Below are positions 10,919-22,420 of a stretch of 64,000 bases of DNA, piece after piece. The first letter of the stretch is position 1. Each line of letters starts with the position of its first letter. Origin of the DNA: Patiria pectinifera (Eukaryota; Echinodermata; Asteroidea; Valvatida; Asterinidae); NCBI GenBank assembly GCA_029964075.1, contig CM057135.1, positions 44,616,457 through 44,680,456 of the forward strand. The letters run 5' to 3'. A program made the translations under genes and the position numbers. The notes beneath the pieces were generated by a model, which saw only the letters and a program-made list of their open reading frames with translations, did no database searches and was not told where the DNA came from.

Positions 10919-12090
10919 TGTATGCTAGATTTATGCTAGTTGCAAATTTTTTTTCCTTTTTTCATATGTACTATGGACTTATGTGTACCCTGGATGCCTC
11001 CATGAACACACATAATAGTTACTGTCTTGCTGATCACTTTGATGATGAAACCGAGAGGGATATTGACTTATGTGTGCCATCTCCATATAAAAATGATTAT
11101 CACACTATTAGTAATTCTTATGTAACTTATCCTGATTTTAATACTTTAATTAACAAATTTTCTGATCCTGTTACTTTTATGCAATTGAATATATGTAGTC
11201 TCTCTAGTAAATGGGATGATTTTAAAACACATTTGCACTTTTCAAGCCAGAAGAAAAAAAATAATTTTATTGCGTTATCTGAGACGTATCCTAATGATAC
11301 AAATTGCAAAGACCTACCTGGTTATCACCCATTAAGTTTGTGCGAGAAGCATCGCAGTACAAGAAAAGGAGGTGGTGTTGGAATATTTATTAATAATCAA
11401 TTCGATTATTTTGTTCGTGAAGATTTGTCGTTTTTTTTCTTCTGAAATTGAAATAATTGTGGCGGAAATTAATCCTGGAACTAGGTATAGCTTTTTACTC
11501 TGGTCATTGTATAGGCCCCTGGATGTGAACTTTCGGAATTGACTACATGTAGGTTTAAACACTTCATGAGTAATTTCTTTTTTAAAGCCTGTTATATATT
11601 AGGGGATATCAATATTAATTTGTTAAATGGGAAACAGTCCTCTTATGGAAAATTTGTGAGTGAATTTATCGATACTTTTTTTGCCGATAATTATGTTCCA
11701 TTGATTTGACGGCCTACCAGAATAGATCCCAACTTGAATTCTTTTACGTTGATTGACAATATATTTACGAACAGAGTTGACAGAGATGCAGCCTCTCTAA
11801 TTGTTAAAAGTGATCTCTCTGACCATTTTAGTTCATTTTATGTTTTTGAAAATGGTCAAAGTAAACAAGCTGGCCCAGAGCCTATAGTTTTGTTTAGGAA
11901 ATTTAATTCTGCTAATTCTCAGGAATTTCGTAGACTGCTATCCTCAGCATATTGGTCCGAAGTATATGCAACCAATCATCTTAATTCCAAAATGTCTGTG
12001 TTCGACAACACTCTGCACTCTGCATTCGAATTAGCATTTCCCTTAGTACAGCAAAAACCAACTCATCGTAAAACATTCAGATCTCCTTAG
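10919..12090 (+). pseudogene. LINE-A ORF2, APE endonuclease part
   Basis: Apurinic-endonuclease-like domain that would nick target DNA. Visible motifs in order are MQLNICSLSSKWDDF, FIALSETYPND (catalytic Glu region), GGGVGIFINNQF, ILGDININLL (GDxN) and SDLSDHF (SDH). The frame is broken by a shift in the T-run near 11431-11438 and by in-frame stops near 11541, 11707 and 12088, with the pieces lying in different frames. The true start is unclear: several ATGs follow 10919. Inactive. Confidence 0.85.
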
Positions 12091-14004
12091 ATGACTCCTG
12101 GTTTATTAAAGTCGTGTTATAATAAACAAAAGTATTATGCTAACAGAATGAAAAGTCCTGCCAAGCTTGCGATTTATAAAAGGTATAATCATTTATTTAA
12201 TAAACTGAAGCATATTGCTAAAACTACTTATTATCACAATAAGCTTAATGATTTATAAGGTAAGGCAAAAGAGACATGGCGACTCCTTAATTCTATGATC
12301 AAATGTAACCCTAAACAGTCTTCTGGGAATATAAGAAGTAAAATCATTAACAATGAAGTAATTATTGACACACAGGAGATTGCAGATGCCTTTAATACTC
12401 ATTTTTTGCTCAATAGGTGAAACCACTTGTCAGAATGTACCCAACTCTAACAAAGATGCTAATTATTATGTTAATTTGGCTAATTCTCCACATAATTCTT
12501 TTTTTGTAACTCCTACGAAACCCGAAGAAATAATTGGAATTGTTAAGAAATTTGAGGACAAGTCCAGTTCCAGTCTGGGCCAGACGAAATTAGCAATTTT
12601 GTGTTAAGGAACGTTATTGACATAATTTCCCCTCCCTTATCTGATTTATTTAATGCTTCGTTTATTCAAGGGATCTTTCCAGATAAGTATAAAATGGCTA
12701 AAGTTGTTCCAATTTTTAAGAAGGGTAATGTCCAGGATCCAAGTAATTATCGGCCAATTTCATTATTGAATACTTGTTCTAAAATTCTGGAGAAATCAAT
12801 ACATAAGCGTTTATTGTTTTTTTCTGGAATCTAATAATTTGCTTTGTTCTAACCAATATGGATTTCGCCCTGGGCGAAGTACCGTTCATGGTATGCTTGA
12901 TTTGTACAATAATTTAAGTTTCTTTAGGTGTCTTCTTAGATTTAAAGAAAGTCTTTGATACTGTTAGTCATGATTTGCTGTTAAACAAGCTCTATTTTTT
13001 GGGGGATTAGGGGAGTATCACTTGATTGGTTTGGTAGCTATCTTAATAAGCGTAAGCAGTATGTGACATTGAATGGAGTTAAATCCAACTACATGTATCA
13101 AGATATTAATTGTGGCATCCCCCAAGGCTCCACACTGGGACCACTATTATTTTTAATTTATGTTAATGATATGCCATTTTGTTGTTCTGTTGTAAAGCCT
13201 ATTTGTTTTGCGGATGACACAACTCTTCTTGCCTCTGGGAATGACTTAAATGTATTGGCTACGGAGGTTAATAGAGTTCTATTAATTTTACAAGATTGGT
13301 TCAGAGCAAATAGGTTAAGAGTCCATCCTGATAAAACCTATTTTATATGTTATACATCCTGGCAAAAGGCACGTTGCTTACCTGACATATCATTATTTTT
13401 AGAAAATTGTTCTCTTAAAAAGGTCCCCAGTACTAGATTTTTAAGTCTTGAGACTGATACAAATATGCTCTGGAAGGAACAGATTTCTTATGTTTGTAAT
13501 AAAATTTCCAAAGCTAATTATATTCTTAATAGAACTAAAAGACTTATAAGGATAAAAGATAGTATTTCTATTTACAATGTACTGGTTAATACCTATTTCA
13601 ATTATGGAGTCTTGGCATGGGGTGGTTTGATTAGGATTCATCCATCTTTTTATGATAAGATTGTTTCTTTACAAAAGAAATGCATTAGGAATGCCTGCCA
13701 TGCCAAATATAATGCCCATACTTCACCTCTCTGTTTTAAGTTTAAAATTCTTAAGTTTGAAGAAGTTTATAATTTTCAGATTGCCTTACACTATCATGAT
13801 TATTTTCATAAACTTCCAAAAAATTTAAAATGTGATGATTTTTTTCCCTTGAACCAAGATGTTCACTCATATGCTACTCGTCAAGGCAATCTTATTCATT
13901 TGCGAACCACCTGTAGGCTAGACATTGCTTCTGCTAATTACAGACATGTTTTGCCTACCATTGTTAATTCATTTCCACCGTTTTTTAAGAAACGATTTAA
14001 TTAA
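12091..14004 (+). pseudogene. LINE-A ORF2, reverse transcriptase part
   Basis: Non-LTR reverse transcriptase for target-primed reverse transcription. The motifs run KVVPIFKKGNVQDPSNYRPISLL, NQYGFRPGRST, VFLDLKKVFDTV, GIPQGSTLGPLLFLIYVNDM, CFADDTTLL (catalytic Asp pair intact) and the C-terminal LQKKCIRN. Frameshifts and stops near 12258, 12607, 12832 and 12960 break it. The last 313 codons (13063-14004) are open. The features place it in the jockey superfamily, CR1/L2 group; the exact clade needs a tree. Confidence 0.9.
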
Positions 14005-14417
14005 CTTGTCAAAAAAGGTTTTTATGAAGCACTTAAAAGAATTGTATTTAGACAAATACAGGTATTTTCTTTGTGTCAATCCTAACTGCTTTTCCTGTCC
14101 ACAATGAGCAAGGCAGTGTTTGTTATTTGTTATCCGTTACTTTGTATTTATCAAACCCGGAAATGAACATCATCTCAACTGAAAATTATGTAACTGAAAT
14201 AGAATGTATAATTACATGGATATATTTGTGTAATTTGACAGCAGTCTAGGGTGCTCCTCTACAGAAGGTTTTGTCCTTCTCTCGGATGTCACCCCCATTC
14301 ATATAATTATTTTGCTTCAGATATAGTATTTGTTTAATTAATTTTGTTATTGTATCATATTGTGTATTCTTTCTTGATTTTATATGAATGGAAATTAAAA
14401 CAAACAAACAAAACAAA
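14005..14417 (+). other. LINE-A 3' UTR and AAAC tail
   Basis: Noncoding. It holds a short stem-like 'acagaaggttttgtccttct', the sort of 3' structure recognised by CR1-like RTs, and ends in 'ttaaaacaaacaaacaaaac' against the DIRS-A flank. Confidence 0.7.
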
Positions 14418-14785
14418 CATCAGCAGAACGGCACATTCCACCAGATTCCCCAGTCATTCCCGAGTGGGACAGGTTATGCCGCAGGATAGATCCAGATCCG
14501 CCCCCAGCAAGGTTGGGTGAGTTGATGGTATTGGATGTGACTTTTCGTTGTTGATGAGAAATCCCAGACTTCCTGCCATTTCCATTGTGGTGGTGACTGC
14601 TTGACATGCCTGACGTTCCGTCATGCCCACAATCAACCAGTCATCCAGATAAACGAAGATCAGAATACTTCTTTGTCTGAGGACGGCTGTCACAACCTTC
14701 GCTAACCGCGTGAAAACCCTTGGTGCGGTTGCGAGCCCGAATGGAAGAACGATGAATTCGTAGGTTACTCCCGCATACTATATAA
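14418..14785 (-). pseudogene. DIRS-A reverse transcriptase fragment
   Basis: Minus-strand DIRS-type RT palm: YEFIVLPFGLATAPRVFTRL, then FVYLDDWLIVG (catalytic YLDD intact), GFLINNEKSHPIPS and LLGADLDL. An in-frame TGA follows near the CPTRE motif. The fragment stops at LINE-A (14417) and resumes with the thumb at 9036 in the matching frame. Its 5' side is lost at about 14785, where a TGACGTCA repeat begins, so gag and the RT fingers of DIRS-A are absent here. Confidence 0.88.
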
Positions 14786-15040
14786 AAATCCACTTGATTA
14801 CGTCACTGAATGTCACCTCAATTTCATCTATAACATCCCGCTATGGCTACACACCAAGTTTTATTCAAATCAGCTGTGTAGTTCTCTAGATATAGGCCCT
14901 TGAGCAATGCACTTTTAGGATGATGTCACTTGACACGTGATGACGTCATGATGACATCATGATTCGGCGTGATATTCAGATGATGACCTAAGTAAGTGTG
15001 TGCCTAGTTTCCAGTCAATATAATTACTTTTTTAGGTCAA
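14786..15040. repeat. TGACGTCA dispersed repeat
   Basis: Same family and orientation as 16601-16983. Shared words are 'tagatataggcc', 'gcacttt', 'aggatga', 'gtgatgacgtcatgatgac' and 'aagtgtgtgcc'. It directly abuts the truncated DIRS-A RT. Confidence 0.7.
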
Positions 15041-16600
15041 TTTTTGCAATTAGTAAAAAATATTAATGTCACAGGTCTTTCCTGAATGAAAATCCTTTTT
15101 AATGGTATTAGCGGTTCACGGCAGACAAAATTACCCCCCCCCCCCATTTTTTTAAAAACAAATTACAAGTCTATATGACAGTCAAGCAAGATCCAATATT
15201 AATAAACAATATTAACAATGATCAATAGAATCAACAATATCAAATGGAACATTACATCCAAAGAATCATCAGTAATAATACATTGTAAGCTGCGATCTGG
15301 ATTTGTATAAACGGAAAGTTCACACGAACGCGCGGACGAAAAGTTCAGTTCATAAGATGATGATAGGAAGTCACGGATGGACCACAAAATAATCTAGACT
15401 GGAAGAGATGGGTTGAGGATGATGAGATGGTGATGATGAAGCACAACAGGTTCCAGGCTTGGTTGCAAAACTTAGGAAGAGCTGAACTGTAGCAGGGCAA
15501 TCAAATGGCGGGGAAGATGGACACTCCTTCGGCTCTCAAGACTAGAGCTCAATACTACTGGAGGTAGTACTGGACTCGGTCCTCTTGTCTGACTGAAGTG
15601 GATCCTATTTCAGAAGAAATAGTTGAAACAGGCTCATGTAGGAGGTGAGGTGGCATTGATCCTGACTGTTTGACGGCTGAAATCAGAATGCCTAACAATC
15701 ATAAACTAAACCTAAACTAATAAAGAATAACTAACCAGAAAAGAATACAAAATAATCAAAGATAAGAGAAAACTAAACCTTGCAGAATTATCGTATTTTC
15801 AAAGGAAAACAAAATAAAAGTACATGTAAAACAAATCTACCCCTTGGCCCAGGGTTCAATCAAAAGTCACTTCATCATTTCATGCTAACCTAAATCAAAA
15901 CGGTGCATACAGAAAAATGAGGGAAATTGGAGCAAGCCATAAAACATAATGAATATTAAGGCCACAGTCAAAGTAATTCCACATCAACCTTGAGTGGGTA
16001 AACAGTTCTCCAAGCACAGTAGTTAGTTGCCTCTTCTGGGAGTTAACTTTACGACCTTAATTCAGGCCAGGCTAAGTCTAGTGGCTTTAGAGGTCAATCA
16101 CACTACATGTATAAAGTCCTTTTCTTCTACTATAAATATACATTGTATATCACTGAAGAAATGCATGTCCAAACTGTGCTGGTCACTGCTTTAATTCTTA
16201 CTCCTCATGTTTAGAATTCTCTTGGAAACAGAATATTATCAATCGAATGAAATAACTATATTTAAGAAGTTTCAACGGAATCATGAGAGAAACAAACGTA
16301 ATGATTTATTCTCAATTAATAGTACGTCTTTATCTTATCATGTCTTTTGATGGTAAAGACCGAAATTCAGTACAGAACAGATAAACATAATTACTACAAC
16401 TACACAATCAAATCAAGAATAATGTTATCTCAAATCAATAAGAAAATCCTACGTAATCAATGATGAATAATACCAATGAATTATCAAACTAAAATAAGAA
16501 AGAATCCTCTAAGCTATAACACTAAAATAAGAACTATGGAAGGAATGGAAAACCCTTCCTAAACAACTAGAAATACTAAAATCAAGTCTTATATCAAATA
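15041..16600. other. A-rich unclassified insertion-like block
   Basis: A C-run at about 15135-15147 is followed by over 1 kb of A-rich noncoding sequence lying between two copies of the same TGACGTCA repeat. No open frame or terminal repeat is clear. It could be a non-autonomous element or ordinary sequence between repeat copies. Confidence 0.35.
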
Positions 16601-16983
16601 CCAATTTACCAAATTTTGTGCATATATTTATGGCCACCTTCCGTTAATGAGATATGGCTTAAAGGTCCAAATATTGAATAATTCATATAAAATCACATGA
16701 TGACGTCATCGTGACGTCACTGCATTTTTTGTCCATACCAAGTCCCAGACTTCTGGTTCTGTAGATATAGGGCCTTAAAATATGCACTTTCAGGATGACG
16801 TCACGTGACGAGTGATGACGTCATGATGACGTCATGATTTGGCATACATCTTCAGATGGTGGTCCAAGTGTGTGCCAGTTTTGAAGTCGATTGGATTTGA
16901 AAAAAAGTCAAAAAGTGCTGCTTAGAACGAACACATGTATTATCCTATGGAAAAATGTGGAATAAAAAAATAACGAAAACAAA
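16601..16983. repeat. TGACGTCA dispersed repeat
   Basis: Palindromic cores at 16701-16718 and 16813-16837. The flanking text matches 14786-15040. Noncoding. Confidence 0.75.
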
Positions 16984-17013
16984 AGCTGTTTCGGTGTGTA
17001 CACCGAAACAGCT
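16984..17013. repeat. 30-bp palindrome
   Basis: AGCTGTTTCGGTGT and its exact complement face each other across two central bases. It sits at the edge of the TGACGTCA repeat and may mark that repeat's end. Confidence 0.8.
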
Positions 17014-17129
17014 AATTAAGGCATTGTAGAGAGTGAATAACACATTCAGAGGGAAAAGGGCTTAACGTTTGTTAATAACACCAACATTTTTAGAAATAAC
17101 CGAGCAAGTATTGTTAATTTGATTTTTCC

Positions 17130-17592
17130 AGGACAGAGATTGGTCAACATAGTCCTAAAAATTTCACACAATCAGTGTTTTTAATAGGTGTGTTATCAAT
17201 AAAAATATCTTGTAAATGGATATTTTGCTTTTTACTCAAAAACATAAAGTTGTTTTTTTTTGTATATTAAGGAGCAGTTTGTTGGCCTTAATCCACTCAT
17301 AAAGATTCCTTAGTTCTTTGTTAACAGTCTTACAGTGCTCCATAGGGTCAGGGTGTGGGTAAAATAAATTACCATCGTCGGTGAACAGAATAAATGAGAA
17401 AAAATCAGAGGATTTCTCAAAATCGTTGATATAAATGGAGAAAAGGAGGGGCCCAAGTATGGATCCTTGCGGAACTCCACATGAAATTTCCCTATGAGAA
17501 GATGAAATGTCTGTAATGGAAACAAATTCAAAACGATTTGTAAGGTAGTTCCTGAACCACCCCAAGGCAACTCCTCTAATACCAACATTTTT
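17130..17592 (-). pseudogene. LINE reverse transcriptase fragment
   Basis: Minus-strand RT palm and thumb of a jockey/CR1-group LINE: GIRGVALGWFRNYL, then GVPQGSILGPLLFSIYINDF, then LFTDDGNLF (the usual FADD is FTDD, Asp pair kept), then WIKANKLLLN and KFLGL. Truncated at both ends. The 5' edge meets a DIRS terminal repeat at about 17593. Confidence 0.85.
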
Positions 17593-17815
17593 TTAAAGCA
17601 AAAAAAAGGGTAGTAAAAAGACGAGAAATGCAGAGGGTATTTTACACACGTCCTCCCAGACCTGCCGCTACGAGAGAAGAGGACACTCACGAGGCACGCA
17701 TGCCACAGGGCATTATGGGTAGGACACCAGAGGGCGCTATTGTATAAAACTCTTAGCGGAGTAGATTGCTCTACAGGTAAGATGAGTGAAGTAGACCTAG
17801 ATTTTTGTAATTTTG
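17593..17815. repeat. isolated DIRS terminal repeat
   Basis: Matches the DIRS-B 5' terminus at 27180-27430, including 'gaggacactcacgaggcacg', 'attatgggtagg', 'aactcttagcgg' and 'ttgctctacaggtaa'. No coding part follows, so it is a solitary end or debris. Confidence 0.7.
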
Positions 17816-18447
17816 ATCAGCAGGCCTACTTTCTTAGGGTTTAGCAATTAGGGACGTGTGAATCACCGCCCCATAAATTCCCTTATAAATCTAAACCCTG
17901 CCCTCTTTCTACAAAATAACACGTTCAACATGGTATCATCTCACTTTCTTAATGAACTATTGTCAGTGAAATTACTGGTTGTTATCAATTATTCAGCTTA
18001 GTCCTGAAACCAAATGGTGTCTTTGTTCTCTTATATGGAACAGCCGGGGTCCTAAACTTTACCTTTGGTTTGTCAAAGTTGGACAAGTGATCGTTTCGTA
18101 CGCGCGTAAATACGCATGCAGTAGTACAATGTACACACACACACGTACGGCTTCTAATCCAAAGCTGTCGCAACTCTCTCTATATACATGTATATAGCAA
18201 ATGAAACGCTTGAAAAGCAAAATCTGCATCGTTTGGACAAGGATGCACGTGCTGATAAATTTGGAACATATTTTACATGGTAAAGAATCGCATTTGAAAG
18301 CACTTTCAATAATATTTTTTATTATGATTCAAGAAAATCGATGATGTCTTGGTTATACATGATTTAAACCACTGTGCGGTCCCGATAGGGTAAATGAAAT
18401 TGCTTCTCTGACAATGAATAGTAGCGCACGTTTTACAGTGCATCCAC
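17816..18447. other. gap without recognisable gene
   Basis: CA/GT microsatellite near 18130 and AT-rich sequence. Nothing supported. Confidence 0.5.
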
Positions 18448-18970
18448 AGACAGTGTTGTAGGACACGAGCCCAGGACTCGGACTCGAGTCACATTTACAT
18501 TTTTCGTGACTTTGACTTGACTTGAATCACATTGGACAATGACTCGGACTTGGATTTTTTTACTCTACAGACAAAACACAGTGCCGTGGAAAATCATGTT
18601 CAGGGGCCGCACACACACGCCTAGTGCCTGCACAAAGAGCACATATGGAGGGAAGGGATGGAGGAGGTTTTTTAGGGATGGGAATTATTAGGAAAACACA
18701 TTTTAGGTCTAAACAACATGTACACACACAAGGTGAACTACCCGGTATATACACTGGGATTTACTTTACCACAGAATGGATGATTGAAAAGTAATTTTAA
18801 AATAAAATTAGATTAGTTTGGTGAACAACTAAGATGGAACAAGTGACTTGTGACTCGGACTCGGACTCGAGGCTTGTGATTCGAGACTCGGACTCCGACT
18901 CGGACTCGAGGCTTCTGACTCAGGACTTGGACTCTGACTCGACGTTGGTGACTCGACTACAACACTGTCT
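18448..18970. mobile_element. GACTCG-rich element with inverted ends
   Basis: AGACAGTGTTGTAG at 18448-18461 is exactly complemented at 18957-18970. Inside are two GACTCG/GACTCGAG-rich blocks (18475-18560 and 18840-18955) around a distinct 280-bp core. Looks like a MITE or foldback element. A related GACTCGAGTC tract is at 62345-62510. Confidence 0.65.
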
Positions 18971-19643
18971 ACAGAGGAATGATGTAGCTTGCATGTTAAC
19001 AGTTACACGCCCCTGCAAGCAATACGCTCCAACCACTACCTGATCTCTCGTCCTGGTATTGGATCATTTGCATATAATTTTGGATACGTATGCACATGAG
19101 GAAAAGTCTGGTGCCTGCTTGTGCTTTACATCAGCGTTTGTTTTTGTATGTGGTGTCTGGGGTAAAAACAGAATCAATTACAAAAACACAATTTTTTCAA
19201 TATAAAAAAGGTTACAAACAAATTGCGGTATCGAATCAGGATACAGGAAGCAAGTTCCCATCCCACGGCTTACTATTGGAAATGAGGTTGAAAATAAAGC
19301 CAGCCCTGGAGATGAGGTTGACATCCCTAGTTCTCTATAGAATACCATGACTTGATCCTGCCCTCCATTCATCTTGTAAAACCAACAAACTATTTAGATG
19401 AACTGCGCAAGTGAAAATACAGCCAATAAAATTGAGTTGTTCACAACAGTTGGTGAATCTTCCTCCCCCATGTAGCTGGCGGCTGCACAGCTACGCAAAG
19501 TTGGATTAATTACAAATCTGTGCAGCAGCAACAAACGTGTTGCATAAACCCACGCAATGTTGATTTACACATGTTTCATTAAATTGGCTGCTGGCATGGA
19601 TCAAAAGCAAATGACAGGAAAAAGACTGACTGACATGACTTAC
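18971..19643. other. AGA intron 3 start region, no exon seen
   Basis: On the minus strand this would be intron sequence downstream of the AGA exon at 19644-19691. I looked for the next AGA exon here and further left in the window and did not find it. Confidence 0.5.
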
Positions 19644-19691
19644 CCATCCATGATCATTGCATCAAGAGTTGTCTCGCCATTTTCATCTGGG
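19644..19691 (-). CDS. AGA: AGA internal exon (aspartylglucosaminidase)
   Basis: A 48-nt exon encoding PDENGETTLDAMIMDG, the strongly conserved block of the glycosylasparaginase alpha subunit. The lysosomal enzyme cleaves the GlcNAc-Asn bond in glycoprotein breakdown. The acceptor AG is at 19692-19693 and the donor GTAAGT is the complement of 19638-19643. The first base completes the split codon left by the exon at 39969-40074, and the last two bases (GG) begin the next codon, so phases agree. The nucleophile Thr and the beta subunit lie in later exons, which are not in the window. No stops or shifts. Confidence 0.93.
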
Positions 19692-20497
19692 CTGTCATAA
19701 AAAGAAATGAAAGAACTGTAACTGGTCTTCTTATCTGATCTTTTAATTTCCATAAAATATTGAACATTCTTCTTTTTTTGAGTTATCACGTCATGCATTT
19801 AATCCTGAAATGTCACTCAGTTGTGTGATTATAAGAAACTGTTCAAGCAGTCTGAGGAACAAATCACTCAGTGATTCCGAATCAACTGTTCTTCCTGGAC
19901 ACTCTGATGTCCTTTCAGATGAGGTCATTGATTCTTCTCTACTGTGGGGTCTTTGCATTTAAGAAACCCTCATCACATGATTGTGTTAAGAAGTGGACTC
20001 CTGAAGATACATGTATATTCCCACATGCTCAAAACTGTATACCATTATATTTATACCTTTTTGACAAGCATGCGTATGTCATGGAACAGGAGCAAGTCAG
20101 CTCTTACCAATGAGAGGGGGTACAAATTCCACTTGGAATAACACTCAACAGCCTTGGATTAGATTTTTTAAGTGGCCTATCTTGATCAGCCCATTTATTC
20201 ATCCTCAGATTTAATAACTGGTGAGGTGAAAGCACTGGTCTTTCAGTGCACTGGTACAGGAAGCTCAGCCAATCAATAGCAGATTTTGCCCTCACCGACA
20301 TATAAACACTGAATACTCAGTGTGTGTTACCACCCCCCCCCCCCCTTGGAATGCCAAACATTCCAATTTATGATGTTACTGGATAAACACCGCGTTTACA
20401 CTGGATCCTGCAAAGGGGGATCGCATCCTGCTAACCGCAAGTACACTGTGCCGTGTTTACATCCGATCCTAATCCCCCCTCCAATCCCCCATTTACA

Positions 20498-20725
20498 ATG
20501 GAAGGAAGGTCATTGAGTGTGCGCAGAAGATGGCCAATTTCGCGCACTAATCACTGCAGAAATGTCAGATTATTGTTCTTCATCGCTGTCCTTGCTTGTC
20601 TACTGATGATTTTCTTAATATTTTACTCACTCTGGTCCACCGATTTTTGTGGTAATCTTGCTTCAACACTCCTTCACACATTGGGCTGCAATAGTCCAGA
20701 AATAGTGCAGCACCGTTATGTATAG
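20498..20725 (+). other. small single-membrane-span open frame, doubtful
   Basis: A 75-codon frame from ATG at 20498 with a basic N-terminus and a hydrophobic stretch LLFFIAVLACLLMIFLIFYS. It follows GGATCC/GTTTACA-rich sequence (20380-20480) and a C-run (20329-20345). No family recognised. It could be the start of a gene or chance in repeat DNA. Confidence 0.2.
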
Positions 20726-21286
20726 AACTAGAAGCCATGACTTCCAAATGAAGTTAAGTTACTTTTCAGAGCACTTGTTTTTACCATCATGGTGGGAATT
20801 TAGCGATATGTAACTCCAAAGAAATTCTAAAATTTAGTGGGAATATGAAAAGATTTGAATCTGAAAAACTCGATTTCCTTTTGGTTTTTAAAGTTAAAAT
20901 TGTTGATCTTTGGTTGCGTGAGAAGCCAAGAACACATTCAATTACTGTTTCAGAAATCGGTACATGCATTTTGTAATTGCGTCCATTATTATAATTAATT
21001 GTAGTAATCCGGGAATTATAAACAGACACAGACCCACTGGATTGTCTTGCAGTATCATAACTACACTAACATCGTTCACTGAATCATGGAGGAATATATT
21101 CCCATGTACGCTGAGAGAAATACGGATTTTATTTTTTTACTATGGTCCGATGATTAACCCTATCCCCCTCCTCTCCCCCAACTGAAACACGGGAGTCTCC
21201 ACCAGTTGCCTGTATCACACGTCGAAAATGTTGTTTATCATCACCCCATCATTTCCAGACAGCTCCTTTGAAGTTGCCGTCCAGAA
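20726..21286. other. gap without recognisable gene
   Basis: AT-rich sequence. Nothing supported. The interval 19700-20290 is likewise empty. Confidence 0.5.
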
Positions 21287-21644
21287 CTAGATAGCTAGCT
21301 CCTTGTTGTTTGCCGCTCGGCAGCTTGTCTGGCTAGGCAGTGAAAGCAGCCAGAAGAACAATGTCCGACCCCCCCCCCCCACCTTGCTCGGTGCTCCGGA
21401 AGACACACTGGCTGCCGAATCACCCGAGGGAGACCGGGAACGCATCCATGCTGCTACGGCCTCCCACTCTGCTGACCCCCACTTCTTACAAACCGAGCAC
21501 GGCACTCGCCGGTTACACGGTCTGCAATGGGGGCATAAATCATGCAAATCTTGTTTGGGGCGGGGCTTAATACGCCGACAAGAAGAACATGGAACGAAAT
21601 TCTTTGACGTCACACCACGCTTACTTTGACGTGTGTCCGCCATT
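21287..21644 (-). pseudogene. DIRS-C gag N-terminus
   Basis: Starts at the ATG complementing 21642-21644. The Cys-rich run has CSSCRRIKPRP, LHDLCPHCRPCNRRVPC and VCKKWGSAEWEAV, resembling the zinc-binding N-terminus of DIRS gag-like proteins. It breaks off after about 95 residues in a G/C-run. It lies past the 3' end of DIRS-B but is an N-terminus, so it belongs to another DIRS copy. Confidence 0.55.
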
Positions 21645-21979
21645 ACTAACGTGAAAATAAACTGTAGATTCACAAAACAACCCCAAAGAAAACCTGACAC
21701 AACCCGTGTATTTCTTTTATTAATAAACAGATAACCAGCGTACTCTGTACGTATTATTTTATTCTGAACGTATTATACAAAGCAACGCAAGCACACCATG
21801 CGGTATATAAAACAAGAAGAAAACGACACACCTCATGTTTGACTTCTTTATTAACAAATCAACAGCAAATGTACTCCGTACACGAACCTGTAAACGTAAC
21901 AAAAACAAAACCTGGCACTCTACCAGAAGCACCGAATCTTGTAGTATAACTCACGAAAGAAATAACTCACAAATTTCTT
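21645..21979. other. DIRS junction region, UTR-like
   Basis: Noncoding and A-rich, with two similar blocks: 'tttcttttattaataaacag...gtactctgtac' at about 21712-21750 and 'cttctttattaacaaatc...gtactccgtac' at about 21840-21885. Probably the 5' leader of DIRS-C or the 3' tail of DIRS-B. Confidence 0.4.
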
Positions 21980-22420
21980 TCAAATGTACAAAAAAACAAT
22001 CTGCGGGCACAGGGTCCATTTCGTCCGGATGACCCACCCCCTGGAGAGAGCGTCGGCCGCGACGTTCTCATCGCCCGGGAGATGAATTGCTGAGAGCGTT
22101 ACATTGTGGCGCATGTAGGCCACTTCTGTGGTGTTGTCACTTTGAATGTCAACTACTCGGCCTACCACTGATGCCTTGAAACGCTGGAGAGCGTTGATGA
22201 CTGCCAGCACCTCCAGTACGTTTATGTGTGTAAATTAAACTGCAATTCGGCCTTATGGCCGCGACAGTTTAATAAAATAAACCATTAATAATAATAATAA
22301 TGTGCTTTGAGTAGTTTTCGGGGCCCCATCAACCTGCCACTTGGCGTGGGTGGAGGGTGGCCCCCCAGCCAGAAAGTGACGCGTCTGTTGTGATGGTCAC
22401 TGACGGCTTGGGCTTGTGAA
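21980..22420 (-). pseudogene. DIRS-B RNase H, interrupted
   Basis: Minus strand. RNase H halves lie on either side of a 71-bp insertion (22229-22299). Downstream of the insertion: VLEVLAVINALQRF, then QSDNTTEVAYMRHN, then AADALSRGW. Upstream of it: GPRKLLKAH. Apart from the insertion the frame continues across. No recombinase follows it, so DIRS-B is 3'-truncated. Confidence 0.82.
22229..22299 (+). mobile_element. 71-bp short insertion with AAT tail
   Basis: Flanked by the direct duplication ATGTG (22224-22228 and 22300-22304) inside the DIRS-B RNase H codons. The body contains a small stem, TCGGCCTTATGGCCGCGA, and ends in (AAT)n. A target duplication plus simple tail fits a truncated LINE 3' end or a tiny SINE-like retroposon. 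Confidence 0.8.

Larger units (their letters stand above)
9037..14417 (+). mobile_element. LINE-A, CR1/L2-like non-LTR retrotransposon
   Basis: A 5,381-bp plus-strand insertion in the RT gene of DIRS-A. It has a 5' UTR with duplicated monomers (9102-9640), ORF1 (9641-10336), a broken ORF2 with APE endonuclease and reverse transcriptase (about 10919-14004), a 3' UTR, and an AAAC-rich tail ending at 14417. The flanks 9036 and 14418 join the DIRS-A reading frame when the LINE is ignored, so the ends are well defined. I see no clear target duplication. The copy is near full length but dead. Confidence 0.88.
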
